A DNA stretch of 64,000 nt from Nitrospinaceae bacterium (GTDB lineage: Bacteria; Nitrospinota; Nitrospinia; Nitrospinales; VA-1). This document shows, piece by piece, positions 26,461 to 35,249 of this stretch. The notes under the pieces were generated by a model that was not told where the DNA came from, ran no database searches, and worked only from the letters and a program-made list of their open reading frames with translations. The DNA lies in assembly GCA_021604505.1 (NCBI GenBank), contig BQJC01000004.1, positions 234,278-298,277 on the forward strand, read 5' to 3'. The first letter of the stretch is position 1. The number at the start of each line of letters is the position of its first letter. Both the position numbers and the translations under genes were made by a program.

Positions 26461-28881
26461 TCAGTAATCATCCTCGTCATATTCTTCAATTTCCGTGAAC
26501 CGGGGGCCTTCAACGCATCGGAACCCAACGGTGAGGTGGCGCTCGGAAGGATCGAAGGAATTGCGGAACTTGCATTTGGAATGCACCAGATAATTGAGCC
26601 AGGACCCGCCGCGGACGATCTTCTGGGTGGTGTGTTTGGACGCGTAGTGCTGAACGCACCACTCCCAGACATTGCCGGCCATGTCAAAACAGCCGTAGGG
26701 GGAGAGTCCATGCTCGAACTCTTCCACGGCGTTGGTGCGTCCGATCATATAATCGCAGGTATTGTTGTAGCCGGTTTGATAACCCACCGCCTCTCCCCAG
26801 GGATAATCGCGGCCATCGGTTCCGCGCGAGGCTTTCTCCCATTCCTTTTCGATGGGCAATCGTCTTCCCAGCCAGATGCAGAACACCAGTGCTTCGTAGT
26901 AGTTGATACCGATCACCGGCTGGTCGCTCTCATGGGAATATTGCGGGAAGCGCAGTCGATGGTTGGGGTCGAACTCCCGGTACAGGGCGTTGGTCACCGG
27001 GAACTTCATGATGGCGTATTCCTTGAGATTGATCTGGTCCTCTTCGTCCTTTTCCTCCTGATAGATGAATTTTCCCGCCGGAACGGTGACCATTTCCCCC
27101 CATCTTTTTATGATAGGAAGTTTCACCTGTTCCGGGTCTTTGCATTCGGCCAGAAAACCTTCCAGTTCTTTGATGCCGCCAAGGGGTTCAAAATCCTGAG
27201 TATCCACCAGTTCGTGCAGATCTATTTCATAGAGCGCCAACAGCAGTTCCAGCGTCGCGAATAAAATCCGGCTGTCCCGTTTCTCACGCTTCAGCAGATC
27301 GGTCATCTTCTTTAAAAGGACTTCCCGGTCGACCGCCTCCACCACTTCGCTGGTTTTGATCGCCCGGAAGCGCGCAAACTGCGGCAGGGTTTCCTTGCAC
27401 TGGTACTTCAGCAAATGACCGGTGAGAAGCGATTTTTCCTTGGAAAGATCCTTCGCTTCGCTCAAACAGTTTCCCGCCAAAAACACCGCGCCCTCTTCCA
27501 AAAGAATCTCGAACAGATCATCGCCGGGCACCCTGGCCGCCAGAAACCGGATGACCTCTTCCCAGGGTTCCTCGCGGCAATGTTCGCGCACGACTTCCTG
27601 CCATTCCGCCTGCGCCGCAAGGTGCCGGGCGGCTAAATATTCCTGAAAGGAAGGATGCCGGTATTCAAAACGCGTGGCTGTCTCTTGAAATACCTCGTCC
27701 AGCCCTTTCGGAAAAGTCACCTCTTCATCTTTACCATTCAGAATTTTCAGCGCTTCCCCTGAGTTATCCAGGACCTGCTTGGAAAACCCCAGCTCGACGT
27801 CCTCAAAGCGTTGCACCCGGCCTTTATTTATCAACTCGAAGGAGATTTTCATCAGCCATTGCATGGGACTTTCGGTGCTGGTTTCTTGATTTTCTTCAGC
27901 AGATTCCGCCAGAATGCGATCGAAAAAAGCGGAGTAAATTTCATCCCGCGAGGTCGGCGCTTCCAGGGGTTCCTTTTCCTCCAAATTGCGGATCATTTGC
28001 AATAAAACAGGGATCTCTCCAAGCTCAGGAAAGTTCCCGAAAATTTTCTTTAACCTATTGTTTTTATTAACATCACCAAGAAAAAAATTGCGGTCTTTTT
28101 CATCGATTCCCTGCATTTCAATCTGGAAGGCGGAGTCCTGGCCTTTGCGGATCAGCGAGTCGGTGGCCAGCGGACCCAGATTGAACTTTCGAGTCGCCAG
28201 CACCACGAAACTGCTGTTGAAGGCATTGTCATCGACAAAGGTCTCGAAATAGACGTGGAAGCGGTCTTCCGGGTCCAGTTCATCCAATCCATCAAGAAGA
28301 AACTGGATCTTCCCGGTTTTGAAGATCAATTCGATGGTTCTCAAGAGAATATCTTCATCCAGTTCCAGACCCTCGACTTCCTCCTGCTCCAGCACAACCA
28401 CCTTGAGAATTTCCTGGTAAACCGATTCGTAAAATTTCGCGAATCCCGTCCCTTCGGGAAGGATTCCCAGATGAAAATACAAAGGCAGCGGATAAACCGG
28501 ATGCGCTCCCTCCTGAAGCCTCTGCTCCTGATAGCCTTTAAGATAAGTGGTTTTCCCCATGCCGGAGCCCGTCTGGATCATGACCTTCAGGCTGTTGAGC
28601 TCCAGCAGATCCTCGTGGATGGCACGGGGTGCGGGAAACACCTGCTCCTGCAAACTTTGCCGGTGATGAATGGGATTGGTGTCGAGTAGCATCTGGGGGA
28701 TCACATGCTTCCGCCCCCTGCCCTCGCCCAGCCTTTCATCCAGCCAGGCCGACACCGCATTGAGCTGGTGCTTTCTGTAAGTCTCGATCACCCAGTCCTG
28801 GGATTCCTCCAGCTTCGGTTGGGCAACGGGAAGTTCGTCGCCGGAAGGCCGGGGGACCGGCAAATCATTTGTTTCGCTCAT
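26461..28881 (-). CDS. NACHT-family STAND NTPase fused to a formylglycine-generating-enzyme-like domain
   Basis: An 806-residue soluble protein. An N-terminal region (1-95) of unknown type is followed by a NACHT NTPase: P-loop TGSGMGKTT (104-112), Walker B FLLDGLDEL (194-202), and the NACHT-associated RHPSFQEYLAARH (408-420). A helical region (about 430-590) links it to an FGE-sulfatase/SUMF1 domain (about 595-790) with VTVPAGKF, LGRRLPIEKEWEKASRG, GCFDMAGNVWEWC, VRGGSW and VGFRCV. In active FGE a pair of cysteines follows RGGS. Here only the second is present (Cys770) and the first position is Asn763, so the domain is more likely a binding module than an enzyme. STAND proteins with such modules are linked to signalling and anti-phage defence. 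It lies alone, upstream of the rhomboid gene and divergent from it. Confidence 0.85.
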   Translation of the reverse strand: MSETNDLPVPRPSGDELPVAQPKLEESQDWVIETYRKHQLNAVSAWLDERLGEGRGRKHVIPQMLLDTNPIHHRQSLQEQVFPAPRAIHEDLLELNSLKVMIQTGSGMGKTTYLKGYQEQRLQEGAHPVYPLPLYFHLGILPEGTGFAKFYESVYQEILKVVVLEQEEVEGLELDEDILLRTIELIFKTGKIQFLLDGLDELDPEDRFHVYFETFVDDNAFNSSFVVLATRKFNLGPLATDSLIRKGQDSAFQIEMQGIDEKDRNFFLGDVNKNNRLKKIFGNFPELGEIPVLLQMIRNLEEKEPLEAPTSRDEIYSAFFDRILAESAEENQETSTESPMQWLMKISFELINKGRVQRFEDVELGFSKQVLDNSGEALKILNGKDEEVTFPKGLDEVFQETATRFEYRHPSFQEYLAARHLAAQAEWQEVVREHCREEPWEEVIRFLAARVPGDDLFEILLEEGAVFLAGNCLSEAKDLSKEKSLLTGHLLKYQCKETLPQFARFRAIKTSEVVEAVDREVLLKKMTDLLKREKRDSRILFATLELLLALYEIDLHELVDTQDFEPLGGIKELEGFLAECKDPEQVKLPIIKRWGEMVTVPAGKFIYQEEKDEEDQINLKEYAIMKFPVTNALYREFDPNHRLRFPQYSHESDQPVIGINYYEALVFCIWLGRRLPIEKEWEKASRGTDGRDYPWGEAVGYQTGYNNTCDYMIGRTNAVEEFEHGLSPYGCFDMAGNVWEWCVQHYASKHTTQKIVRGGSWLNYLVHSKCKFRNSFDPSERHLTVGFRCVEGPRFTEIEEYDEDDY

Positions 28882-29069
28882 AGGGAAGGTTCTTTATAAT
28901 CAAAGTGTATGTCAAGAGACACTCTTACAATTGATATTTTTCGACTTGGACAATCGCCAAACCCATTTTTTAGGGGTTTGGCTCATATTTCAAGTTGAGT
29001 TTTTCCAGGAACTCTAAAAATTTTATCACACTGAATCCGCTTTCCCCGCATCAATAACCAAATTATCCC

Positions 29070-29717
29070 ATGATTCCCCTGAGCGACGACATTCCCACCC
29101 GAAGCTTCCCGATCGTCACCGTGATAGCCATCGGGATCAATGTTTTCATCTATTTTCAGACCTTTTTCCGCCTTCCCTTTCCGCCGGATATGGTGTTCAA
29201 CGAATACGGCCTCGTGCCCTATTCCCTGGTCCGTTCCCCGGTTGCGAATTATCCGACCATCTATTATTCCATGTTCCTGCACGCCGGCTTCTGGCACCTG
29301 GCCGGAAACATGCTCTACCTGTGGATCTTCGGCAACAACATAGAAGACGTTCTGGGGAAATTCCGCTTCATCCTGTTTTACCTGGTCTGCGGGACGATTG
29401 CCGCCCTCGGGCACGTCGCCACCGATTTCAATTCGCAGATTCCCATGGTCGGGGCCAGCGGCGCGGTGTCCGGAGTGTTGGGAGCCTACCTCGTGCTATT
29501 CCCATTCGCCAGAGTGAAGACCCTCATATTCATCGTCATCTTCATCACCGTCATCCGCATCCCGGCGCTGGTGCTTCTCGGTTTGTGGATTCTGATGCAA
29601 GTCGCCAATGGCATGGCGCAAGGGGGCGGCGGCGCGGGGGTGGCCTGGTTCGCCCACATCGGCGGGTTTCTGGCTGGCATGCTCCTCATCATGCCGTTTC
29701 GCGGGATGCGAACTTGA
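29070..29717 (+). CDS. Rhomboid-family intramembrane serine protease
   Basis: A 215-residue inner-membrane protease with six predicted helices. The catalytic Ser130 lies in GASGAVSG and the catalytic His196 in AHIGGF, and HAGFWHLAGN (71-80) supplies the conserved asparagine-helix motif. It cleaves transmembrane substrates within the membrane. The fold and both catalytic residues are intact. It is divergent from the NACHT gene (188-base gap) and separated from the OLD-nuclease gene by 282 bases, so a functional link to either is not shown. Confidence 0.92.
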   Translation: MIPLSDDIPTRSFPIVTVIAIGINVFIYFQTFFRLPFPPDMVFNEYGLVPYSLVRSPVANYPTIYYSMFLHAGFWHLAGNMLYLWIFGNNIEDVLGKFRFILFYLVCGTIAALGHVATDFNSQIPMVGASGAVSGVLGAYLVLFPFARVKTLIFIVIFITVIRIPALVLLGLWILMQVANGMAQGGGGAGVAWFAHIGGFLAGMLLIMPFRGMRT

Positions 29718-29800
29718 AAATCCAAAATCCCCTAAATCACTTACCTTTAAGTTTAGTTTAGCCATGCCCACAAAAATCATTATAAGGGAACTTTCAACTG

Positions 29801-29829
29801 TTGGCCCATATTGTCAAAAATGTTATAAT
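29801..29829 (+). promoter_or_regulatory. Probable sigma-70 promoter of the OLD nuclease-helicase unit
   Basis: TTGGCC (29801-29806) and a perfect TATAAT (29824-29829) are separated by 17 bases, about 170 bases upstream of the OLD-family gene and following it in orientation. The remaining 170 bases are an A/T-rich leader. Confidence 0.5.
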
Positions 29830-29999
29830 AGTTGATATGTCCACAGCCTAATGCCCTTTTAGCCGTAAGCTTTATAGTGCGTTGGATTAAAGGTGAAAAA
29901 CTCAAATTTTGTGTGGAACAGTTGCAATGGAAAAGCAGGCGTTTAGTTTTACTTCGATCGCAATTTCTAGAAATCGAAAACTATTGAGGAACAAAAAAG

Positions 30000-31568
30000 T
30001 TGGTAAAATTCATTAAAAAACTAAAGCTTCATAACTTCAGGCGTTTTCGCGATCTTACTATCGATTTCGATGAACACATGAACTTACTCATCGGGGACAA
30101 CGAGTCTGGAAAAAGCTCAATTCTCCAATCGCTCGATCTGGTAATGAGCGGAAGCCGAAGCAAGGTGGAAACCTTAGGTCTAGAGAACCTAATCAATACT
30201 GACACAGTCAATGAGTTTCTTGCGAGCAACAAGTCCTACAAAGACCTTCCTGTGATGTGGGTTGAGGTTTATCTGAACGAACAAAATAATCCTGATCTTA
30301 ATGGACGAAATAACACCAAAAAACTTGATATTGATGGCTTAAAACTTATTTGTGAGCCTATAGATGACTACGGAAAGGAAATCGAAGATATCCTGAAGGA
30401 GGAGGAACCCAATTTTCCTTTCGATTACTACTCGATCAAATTCAAGACATTTTCGGATGAGCCCTACACAGGATATCGTCGATTCATAAAGCACCTGTTG
30501 CTAGATGGATCACAGATTAACAATGAATACGCAACGCGTGAATACGTAAAAGAAATGTATCGGGCAAAAGTAAAAGCTAAAGAAAAAAATAAGCACCAAC
30601 ATGAATACAGAAGCCACAAAATAAAATTCCGGGACAATGTTTTGTTTGATTTGAACGACCAACTCCAAAGTTATAAGTTTTCGGTTGCGACCAATACTAA
30701 ATCCAATTTAGAAACTGATTTAACGATCATCGAGGAGGACATACCAATCGAAAACAAAGGGAAAGGTCGCCAGTGTTTCATTAAGACTGAATTCGCCCTT
30801 CAACGGAGCAGTGCTATAAATCCACTTGATGTTCTACTCCTTGAAGAACCGGAAAATCACTTAAGCCACACAAATATGAAAAATCTGGTCAATATGATTG
30901 CGGAGGCAAAGGATAAACAGGTAATTGTGACCACACATAACAGCCTGATATGTACGAGACTGGATCTTAGAAAGGCGATCATGCTAAATAGCTCAGGGGG
31001 TAAATCCGCAACGCTAGGCCAACTTTCGAAGAGAACAGCCAGTTTCTTCATTAAAGCACCTGACAACAATGTCCTCGAATTCATCCTTTCAGAAAAGGTT
31101 ATTCTTGTTGAGGGGGATGCAGAATACATCCTGATGGAAGCGTTATTCAAGAACACTACCGGAAAAGAGCTTGACAGTTCAAACTTTCATGTAATTTCAG
31201 TGGGAGGTACAAGCTTCAAAAGATACCTTGAACTCGGGAAGTTATTGAACATCAAAACAGCCGTCATCCGTGATAACGATGGTGATTTTCAAAAGAACTG
31301 CGTCGATCGCTACAAGGAATATGATTCGGAAAATGTAAAGGTTTTCTCTGAGAGCGATGACACGCTGAAAACTTTCGAGATTTGTATGTACAAAAAAAAT
31401 AAAATTGTGTGCGATAAACTGTTTGCCACTAAGGACATCAAATCGTCACCACAGGAATTTATGCTAAACAACAAAGCTGAGGCTGCGTTTCGACTACTGG
31501 AATCCGATTCAGCTGAATTGATTGCACCTGAATACATAAGGAATGCGATTGAGTGGATAATCGAGTGA
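30000..31568 (+). CDS. OLD-family ATPase/TOPRIM nuclease, GajA-like
   Basis: A 522-residue protein. An ABC/SMC-type ATPase comes first: P-loop GDNESGKSS (32-40), the GKGRQ signature (about 254-258), and Walker B VLLLEEPENHLS (278-289) with TTHNS afterwards. A C-terminal TOPRIM nuclease domain (about 360-440) has LVEGDAE (acid Glu371) and RDNDGD (Asp425 and Asp427). This is the arrangement of OLD nucleases and of GajA, the DNA-cutting subunit of the Gabija defence system. The start is TTG at 30000, with AGGA a few bases upstream. Codon and base use are visibly A/T-rich compared with the neighbours, as in transferred genes (24 of 60 bases G/C at 31201-31260). The helicase gene overlaps its 3' end by 16 bases. 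Confidence 0.87.
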   Translation: MVKFIKKLKLHNFRRFRDLTIDFDEHMNLLIGDNESGKSSILQSLDLVMSGSRSKVETLGLENLINTDTVNEFLASNKSYKDLPVMWVEVYLNEQNNPDLNGRNNTKKLDIDGLKLICEPIDDYGKEIEDILKEEEPNFPFDYYSIKFKTFSDEPYTGYRRFIKHLLLDGSQINNEYATREYVKEMYRAKVKAKEKNKHQHEYRSHKIKFRDNVLFDLNDQLQSYKFSVATNTKSNLETDLTIIEEDIPIENKGKGRQCFIKTEFALQRSSAINPLDVLLLEEPENHLSHTNMKNLVNMIAEAKDKQVIVTTHNSLICTRLDLRKAIMLNSSGGKSATLGQLSKRTASFFIKAPDNNVLEFILSEKVILVEGDAEYILMEALFKNTTGKELDSSNFHVISVGGTSFKRYLELGKLLNIKTAVIRDNDGDFQKNCVDRYKEYDSENVKVFSESDDTLKTFEICMYKKNKIVCDKLFATKDIKSSPQEFMLNNKAEAAFRLLESDSAELIAPEYIRNAIEWIIE

Positions 31569-32584
31569 TACTGGCCGTGGCTGGGTCTGGGAAAACCTCG
31601 CACATCATAGACTCACTAAAATCCTCAGGGCGATCATTGGTGGTGACGTATACGGAGAATAACTATAAGAGCCTTCGTAATCGGATAACCGCTAAATACG
31701 ATGGTATGCCAGGGCGTGTTCGCCTGTATACCTACTTTTCGTTTCTTTATACGTTCTGTTTGAGGCCTTTTTTGGGTGATGAATTGGGATTACGCGGAAT
31801 CAATTTGAATGAGCCACCAAAGCATACCCGTACAACCAAAAGAACTGAAATTTCCTATTATTTGGATAAAAACCAAAGGCTGTACTACAACAGAATGGCA
31901 CTATTGCTAAACAAAAAGGAATTGATTCCAGATGTTAAGCATAGACTAACAAAGTACTTCGATAGTTTTTTTGTCGATGAGATTCAGGATTTTGCAGGGC
32001 ACGACTTCAACTTCTTGTCAGATATTGCCTTAGCAGACGTATGCACATTGCTGGTAGGTGATTTTTATCAGCACACTTATAACACCAGTTGTGACGGCAA
32101 CGTCAATAAGAATCTATACAATGATCTGTCGACCTACAAGAACAGGTTAAAAAGACAAAGATGTGACATTGACGAAACGTCACTCAGTAAAAGCTACCGG
32201 TGCAGTCCAACCGTTTGCGATTTTGTAAGTCAGAAAATTGGAATAGAAATCGACAGCCACCGGGACGATGAAACAATATTTGAGTATGTCGATAGTCAGG
32301 CTCGGGCTGATCAACTGTTTTATAAAGCCGACATCGTTAAACTGTTTTATCAATCGCACCAGAAGTATCCTTGTTATTCGGACAACTGGGGAGCATCAAA
32401 GGGCATAAATAGCTATGGTAGCGTTTGCGTAGTATTGAATAACAATACCGACAAGCTTTACAAAAATGCCCAACTGGCATCGCTTGCCCCCATGACAAAA
32501 AATAAACTATACGTTGCATGCACACGATCAAGGGGGGATCTTTATTTGGTACCAGAAAAGTACTATCGCAAATATAAAACTTAA
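31553..32584 (+). CDS. Short UvrD-like SF1 helicase, GajB-like
   Basis: A 343-residue helicase starting GTG at 31553. It carries the SF1 motifs in order: Walker A AVAGSGKTS (about 8-16), motif II VDEIQD (141-146), motif III-like VGDFYQHTY (168-176), motif IV SYRCSP (214-219), motif V-like SKG (about 282-284) and motif VI YVACTRSRGDLYLV (320-333). It overlaps the OLD-nuclease gene by 16 bases, the arrangement of gajA-gajB. GajB proteins are usually about 490 residues, so this one seems to lack most of the extra 1B and 2B domains. It is not obviously truncated, since all core motifs and a normal stop are present. Unwinding activity is therefore uncertain. Confidence 0.8.
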   Translation: MDNRVILAVAGSGKTSHIIDSLKSSGRSLVVTYTENNYKSLRNRITAKYDGMPGRVRLYTYFSFLYTFCLRPFLGDELGLRGINLNEPPKHTRTTKRTEISYYLDKNQRLYYNRMALLLNKKELIPDVKHRLTKYFDSFFVDEIQDFAGHDFNFLSDIALADVCTLLVGDFYQHTYNTSCDGNVNKNLYNDLSTYKNRLKRQRCDIDETSLSKSYRCSPTVCDFVSQKIGIEIDSHRDDETIFEYVDSQARADQLFYKADIVKLFYQSHQKYPCYSDNWGASKGINSYGSVCVVLNNNTDKLYKNAQLASLAPMTKNKLYVACTRSRGDLYLVPEKYYRKYKT

Positions 32585-32698
32585 TGCTGTTTTAGTATTT
32601 CGGTAAAAATTCAACCGTCCGCTTTTGTCCAACAGCAGACTTTTTTAAGCGTCTGCGGTGCATTCTTCTGCGCAGGTCTCATTTCTGAGAGGTGCCCC

Positions 32699-34024
32699 AT
32701 GTTGAGAATCCATATTTTTAGATCCCTGTTTGCCAGCGCAATGCTATTGCTTGCGTCGAGTGTTGCTTCTGGGTCTTCGATCCAATCGGACATTGCAGGC
32801 GATTATGGGTATTTGAAAGATTTTTATACGGATCTGCACCGACATCCCGAACTTTCCTTCCATGAAAACCGAACCGCTGAAAAAATTGCTGATGAACTTC
32901 GATCCTCAGGGTTCGAAGTCACTCACCCGGTCGGAGGCACCGGGCTGGTCGGCGTTCTGAAAAATGGCAAGGGTCCGACGGTGATGCTTCGCACCGATCT
33001 CGACGCGCTTCCGGTGAAAGAGCAAACGGGACTGCCTTACGCCAGCACCCGGCAAGTGATCGACGACCTGGGAAAAACCGTCGACGTCATGCATGCCTGC
33101 GGGCACGACGTTCACATGACCGTGTTCGTGGGCACGGCCCGCCAACTGGTGCGCTTGAAGGACCGGTGGCAGGGCACCTTGATTCTGGTGGGGCAGCCCG
33201 CTGAAGAGCGCGGCGCGGGAGCGCGGATGATGCTGGAGGACGGCCTGTTTGATCGTTTTCCCCGGCCCGATTTTAATTTGGCCCTGCATGTGTCTCCGGA
33301 CCTGCCCGTGGGGACGGTCGGCTACACCAAGGGCTATGCCTTCGCCAATGTGGACTCGGTCGATATCGCCGTCCACGGGATCGGCGGGCACGGCGCCTAT
33401 CCGCATAGAACCAAAGACCCTGTGGTGCTGGCGGCTAAAATCGTCCTGTCCCTGCAGACGCTGGTTTCCCGCGAAGTGTCGCCTCTCGACCCGGCAGTGG
33501 TCACCGTGGGGTCGATCCACGGCGGCACCAAACACAATATTATCAGCGACCGGGTCGATCTCCAGCTCACCGTAAGATCGTATTCCAACGAAGTTAAAAC
33601 CCAGCTGTTGGAGGGAATCAAACGCATTGCCCTTGCGGAAGCCCGCGCTTACGGCCTGCCGGATTCGCTGTTGCCGACGGTGAAAATAAAAAACGAAGCC
33701 ACCCCCTCGTTATACAATGACCCCCAGTTCACATCGCGGATGGTGGATGTCTTTGAGCGGACGTTTGGAAAGGAGCGGGTCACGGCAATGCCGCCGGTGA
33801 TGGGCGGTGAGGATTTTGCGCGCTATGGGCGGGTGGAACCCAAAATCCCGAGCCTGATGTTCCGGCTGGGTGCGGTTGACAGCGCCCGGTTGGCGAAAGC
33901 AAAAGAGAAGGGAGAGCAATTGCCTTCCCTCCACTCGCCGTTTTTTGCGCCCGTGCCCGAACCGACGATTAAAACCGGGGTCCTGGCGATGACTTCCGCC
34001 GCTCTCGAATTGTTGGCAAAATAG
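32699..34024 (+). CDS. Secreted M20-family amidohydrolase
   Basis: A 441-residue hydrolase of the M20D group (N-acyl-amino-acid or hippurate amidohydrolase type). It has a signal peptide (about 1-25, ending ASGS), then LHRHPELSFHE, the dimetal motifs DLDALPV, HACGHDVH, PAEERGAGARMM and GGEDFARYG, and a dimerisation segment with GGHGAYPH. It removes acyl groups from N-acylated amino acids or related amides; the substrate is unknown. Export to the periplasm is less usual for this family. It starts 114 bases after the helicase stop, where base composition returns to G/C-rich (37 of 60 at 33001-33060), so it is probably not part of that unit. Confidence 0.88.
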   Translation: MLRIHIFRSLFASAMLLLASSVASGSSIQSDIAGDYGYLKDFYTDLHRHPELSFHENRTAEKIADELRSSGFEVTHPVGGTGLVGVLKNGKGPTVMLRTDLDALPVKEQTGLPYASTRQVIDDLGKTVDVMHACGHDVHMTVFVGTARQLVRLKDRWQGTLILVGQPAEERGAGARMMLEDGLFDRFPRPDFNLALHVSPDLPVGTVGYTKGYAFANVDSVDIAVHGIGGHGAYPHRTKDPVVLAAKIVLSLQTLVSREVSPLDPAVVTVGSIHGGTKHNIISDRVDLQLTVRSYSNEVKTQLLEGIKRIALAEARAYGLPDSLLPTVKIKNEATPSLYNDPQFTSRMVDVFERTFGKERVTAMPPVMGGEDFARYGRVEPKIPSLMFRLGAVDSARLAKAKEKGEQLPSLHSPFFAPVPEPTIKTGVLAMTSAALELLAK

Positions 34025-34101
34025 CAGGACATCCCACGCGGATTCACCCGAATAAATGAATTCCCGTTAAATAAGTGAATTCACCCGGCGTTTTTGGGAG
34101 C

Positions 34102-34791
34102 TTACCGCACTTTCGGTTCCAGTTTATCTGTTCCAGCTTTTTGAAGGGGGATCGTTTTTAACATTTCGTTCACCTCTTTTTTGCAAGGGTAAACTATTAT
34201 CGAAATCAAAGATGTTATTTGGCCCGCCTGTATGACTCTCAAATGGGTTCGGTGCACCTTTTGACCCAGCATTTCCGTCCAGTTTTTTCCACGAAACGAA
34301 ATCGTTTTTCCGCGGACTTTCACGGCAAATTTCTGCGGTTCATCGACTTCTACGGTAAACGGTTTCTTCAGGTTATTAGCGTCGATATGATAGGTTTGGA
34401 AGGCGCACATTTTGAGATCGTCATAAGAATCCACCAGAAACGACCTTAAATATTCCGTCAGGGATTTGACTTGAGAATCGGAAAATTGACTGAAAGCTGG
34501 CATGGCGGTTCCTTGTAAACCTTCATGGATAGCCTGTTCCATGCGAATGGTGGGCATCCGTTTCATCTCTTCATAATCTTTAAAGTCGCGGGGCTTATTT
34601 TTTAGTCCGCTGGCAAGAGGACCGTCACCTTTACCCTTGTCCCCATGGCACACGGCGCAACCATTTTCTTGATACAGCTTTTTGCCCTCCTTAACTAATA
34701 TTGGAGTCGGCAGGTATGTATATTTTTCCTTTTGGGTTGCCGCAAAAGCGATGGAGGGAATGAAAAGCAAAATAAAAATAAATTTGATCAT
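34102..34791 (-). CDS. Periplasmic cytochrome c with an extra C-terminal domain
   Basis: A 229-residue exported protein. A signal peptide (1-18, AFA) precedes a monohaem cytochrome c domain (about 30-120) with CAVCHGDKGKGDG as the haem-binding motif and MPAF supplying the axial methionine. The remaining 110 residues have no haem motif. They look like a small beta-rich domain with SFRGKNW, KVHRTHLRV and a single cysteine in YPCKKE, and I do not recognise them. The cytochrome part resembles the cytochrome-c domains of the right-edge gene (both have PRDF/PRNF after CxxCH). It lies alone, so the electron partner is unknown. Confidence 0.85.
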   Translation of the reverse strand: MIKFIFILLFIPSIAFAATQKEKYTYLPTPILVKEGKKLYQENGCAVCHGDKGKGDGPLASGLKNKPRDFKDYEEMKRMPTIRMEQAIHEGLQGTAMPAFSQFSDSQVKSLTEYLRSFLVDSYDDLKMCAFQTYHIDANNLKKPFTVEVDEPQKFAVKVRGKTISFRGKNWTEMLGQKVHRTHLRVIQAGQITSLISIIVYPCKKEVNEMLKTIPLQKAGTDKLEPKVR

Positions 34792-35249
34792 TAATGGTTC
34801 CTTTTTGGGGTTCAGGTTATGGAATTTGTGGAAAGCCTTGTTGACGCATAGGATTGCTATGACAACGTATTCCCCTATGGAATTGTCCCAGGGTTAATTT
34901 TATGAGAATCCCTCATACACTTTTTTATGCAATTTCCGTTGTGGTGAGCCACTGATCGGAAAATCGCTTATTCTTTTGTGTGTTTGGGGTTAAATCAGGA
35001 CTTTAAGAAAGGGAGGAAAAGCAAAAAAGATTCCAAATGTATTGGATTGATTTTCGGACAGTTCTTTGAAGACCAATAATATCAGTATACCTTACTTATT
35101 TAAAATTTGCAGTGTTTTCTTTCCTCAAAAAGTGGACCGATTGAGGGAGGTAAAAAGCAAAGAGATGCTTTCTGCTAAACTTTCCTGCTGATATTGTCCG
35201 ACAGCCAGCCTTTGTCGCGTCTTCGGAGAATTCGCCCTCCGCGCAGGAG
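34792..35249. other. Intergenic region with a repeat core
   Basis: 458 bases with no credible gene. The left part is A/T-rich and probably contains the promoter of the cytochrome gene, which I cannot pin down. The right end carries the second copy of the 21-base repeat core (35229-35249). Confidence 0.4.
35229..35249 (-). repeat. Second copy of the 21-base repeat core
   Basis: AATTCGCCCTCCGCGCAGGA plus one G matches 19490-19510 at 19 of 21 positions. It lies directly after the minus-strand stop of the zinc-ribbon gene, as the first copy lies close behind ribH. Confidence 0.45.

Noticed and set aside
26461-28881. Diversity-generating retroelement target
   Set aside because: FGE-like domains are common DGR targets, but no reverse transcriptase or template repeat was seen in the window.
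29496-29780. Reading frames on the minus strand inside the rhomboid gene
   Set aside because: They are shadows of the rhomboid frame without motifs or ribosome-binding sites.
29718-32698. Prophage or integrated element carrying the Gabija-like pair
   Set aside because: No integrase, transposase, tRNA or flanking direct repeats were found; only base composition suggests transfer.
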